Positions 62,809-64,000 of a stretch of DNA of 64,000 bases are shown piece after piece. The DNA is taken from the NCBI GenBank assembly GCA_043814035.1, contig JBDRKJ010000002.1:186001-250000 (forward strand), given 5' to 3'. A program made the translations under genes and the position numbers. Numbering within the stretch: position 1 is the first letter of the stretch; each line of letters begins with the position of its first letter. The notes beneath the pieces were generated by a model. It was not told the origin of the DNA. It saw only the letters and a program-made list of their open reading frames with translations, and ran no database searches. This DNA is from Peribacter sp043814035. GTDB taxonomy: Bacteria > Patescibacteriota > Gracilibacteria > Peribacterales > Peribacteraceae.

Positions 62809-63435
62809 ATGATAGAGGCACTTGCGCACTGGTTGGTCGATACCGTTGGTGCGGTGGGATACCCCGGCATCGCACTGCTCATGGCGGTCGAGAGTTCCTT
62901 CATTCCCTTTCCGAGTGAAGTAGTGATGATTCCGGCGGGGTATCTTGCCAAGCAGGGTCAGATGAATCTGGGGCTGGCGATTCTCTCGGGCATGGTGGGT
63001 TCGGTTTTCGGCGCCTTGATCAACTACGCCATCGCCGCGACACTCGGACGCAGAGCATTGCTGAAGTACGGACACTTGTTTCTAATTTCGCCCGAGAAGT
63101 TCGAACGCGCCGAGTGCTTTCTGCGCGAATACGGAGAGATCGGCACATTCGTCGGACGTATCATTCCAGTCGTCCGCCAGTACATTTCGTTCCCCGCTGG
63201 TCTCGCCAAGATGCCACTCTGGCGTTTCTCGCTCTGGACCGGCTTGGGTGCGGGATTCTGGGTGACGGTGCTCGCGCTTATCGGGTATGCCGTGGGGGAC
63301 AATGAGGAACTCGTACGGCAGTGGTCTCAGACGGCCGTACTGTGGGCCATTGGAGGGTGCATCGTGCTCCTGTGGTTGTACGTGCAGTGGAAACGCTGGC
63401 GTCGACGTCGGCAGTCCTCCTCTCCGCATTCATGA
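62809..63435 (+). CDS. DedA/SNARE-associated family membrane protein
   Basis: 208 residues. VGAVGYPGIALLMAVESSFIPFPSE, GSVFGALINYAIAATLGRR, the re-entrant-loop Arg in FVGRIIPVVRQYISFPAG and LWTGLGAGFWVTVLALIGY are family hallmarks. DedA-family members include transporters that recycle undecaprenyl phosphate to the cytoplasmic face. Its stop overlaps the start of uppP in ATGA, a context that fits such a lipid-carrier role very well. Start at 62809. Confidence 0.92.
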   Translation: MIEALAHWLVDTVGAVGYPGIALLMAVESSFIPFPSEVVMIPAGYLAKQGQMNLGLAILSGMVGSVFGALINYAIAATLGRRALLKYGHLFLISPEKFERAECFLREYGEIGTFVGRIIPVVRQYISFPAGLAKMPLWRFSLWTGLGAGFWVTVLALIGYAVGDNEELVRQWSQTAVLWAIGGCIVLLWLYVQWKRWRRRRQSSSPHS

Positions 63436-64000
63436 CGACATTCGATGCGTTTCTCCTCGGCATGTTGCAAGGGTTCACCGAGCTTCTTCCTATTTCAAGC
63501 TCCGGGCACCTCGTCCTCGTTGAGAGCTGGCTCAAGGTTGGTGTTCCTGCTGACCTTCAGAGCTTCGACGTTCTGCTGCACGCGGGTTCCCTGCTGGCGC
63601 TCCTCATTACGTATCCGGTGCTCTGGTGGAGCATGCTCTGTTCACTCTGTACAGGAGAGAGCCGACACCGACACCTCCTCTTCATGATTTTGCTTGCGAC
63701 CGTTCCTGCCGCAGTGACCGGCATGTTCTTCGAAGGCTTCATTGCACTGCACATGCGCTCTCTGACGTTCGTGGGCGTGGGATTTGCAGTGACGGCTGTT
63801 TTGCTCGTTCTCGCAGAACGCGTACCACAACGCAGAGATGCCTCCCGTATTTCGTGGATGCATGCGCTTCTCATCGGGTTAGCGCAGGCGTGTGCACTGC
63901 CTCCGGGCATTTCACGGTCAGGACTCACCATTGCTGCCGCTCGTTTTCTCGGATGGAGACGTGAATCAGCTGTGGAATTCTCTTTTTTACTCGCGGTGCC
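63432..64000 (+). CDS. uppP: Undecaprenyl-diphosphatase UppP (3' end outside window)
   Basis: Dephosphorylates undecaprenyl pyrophosphate so that the lipid carrier can be reused in wall synthesis. 189 codons are visible before the right edge. The two catalytic signatures are present: FTELLPISSSGHLVLVE near the N-terminus and LPPGISRSGLTIAAAR near residue 155. Several membrane helices lie between. It overlaps the DedA-family gene by four bases and is surely co-translated with it. Confidence 0.95.
   Translation, partial: MTTFDAFLLGMLQGFTELLPISSSGHLVLVESWLKVGVPADLQSFDVLLHAGSLLALLITYPVLWWSMLCSLCTGESRHRHLLFMILLATVPAAVTGMFFEGFIALHMRSLTFVGVGFAVTAVLLVLAERVPQRRDASRISWMHALLIGLAQACALPPGISRSGLTIAAARFLGWRRESAVEFSFLLAV

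Overview
The window reads as chromosomal DNA of a small-genome, Gram-positive-like bacterium of the Candidate Phyla Radiation. Ca. Peregrinibacteria/Peribacteria is my best guess, because de novo pyrimidine and purine genes, a membrane pyrophosphatase, a type IV pilus locus and moderate GC occur together; this placement is inference, since no rRNA is present. TGA is a stop codon (for example in pyrB, pyrC and the DedA gene), so the Gly-recoded lineages are excluded. Genes are packed tightly, with many 4-base ATGA overlaps, and classical Shine-Dalgarno sequences are scarce. About a dozen genes instead have a -10 hexamer only 6-9 bases before the start codon, which points to leaderless mRNAs.

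Layout. 1-9.6 kb, mostly minus strand: mfd (cut by the left edge), dnaN with a DnaA-box-rich AT-rich gap behind it (candidate oriC), a GlmU-like nucleotidyltransferase, a ComEC-type MBL protein, a sortase-type surface protein and a lipid-linked glycan flippase. 9.7-14 kb: pyrB-pyrC and RNase J. 14-21 kb: a PP2C-like/propeller membrane protein, a small cytidylyltransferase, a second surface protein, prepilin peptidase, a previously unlisted-looking small RNA on the minus strand, smpB, recR, purH. 21-23 kb: membrane pyrophosphatase. 23.3-33.1 kb: a type IV pilus operon (response regulator, PilB, PilC, a 957-residue modular prepilin, a PilV-like propeller prepilin, PilX- and PilW-like proteins, the probable major pilin) closed by a terminator and followed by a PAS histidine kinase. 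34.8-35.5 kb: RNase P RNA and a tRNA-Thr gene surrounded by three degraded tRNA-Thr copies. 35.6-47.6 kb: polyprenyl glycosylphosphotransferase, a DnaQ/degenerate-DinG protein, nusA, lspA, murA, a tRNA-Arg next to a low-GC tandem-HTH regulator, pyrF, a four-helix-bundle gene flanked by inverted heptamer repeats, comM, a YraN nuclease. 48.7-50.2 kb: a SAM-I riboswitch and metK. 50-64 kb: small hydrolases, a fused amidase-SpoIID wall enzyme, a glycosyltransferase, two receiver-like/hypothetical genes, serS, uvrB, galU, Hsp20, DedA and uppP (cut by the right edge).

How the parts fit. murA, uppP, the flippase, galU, the glycosyltransferases and the amidase-SpoIID protein serve a peptidoglycan envelope; the two C-terminal LPxTG-like tails imply sortase anchoring to it. 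The pilus locus carries its own ATPase, platform, peptidase and at least five prepilin-like proteins, and is bracketed by a receiver protein and a histidine kinase that may form its signalling pair. Repair and replication genes (mfd, uvrB, recR, dnaN, DnaQ-like) are scattered through the window.
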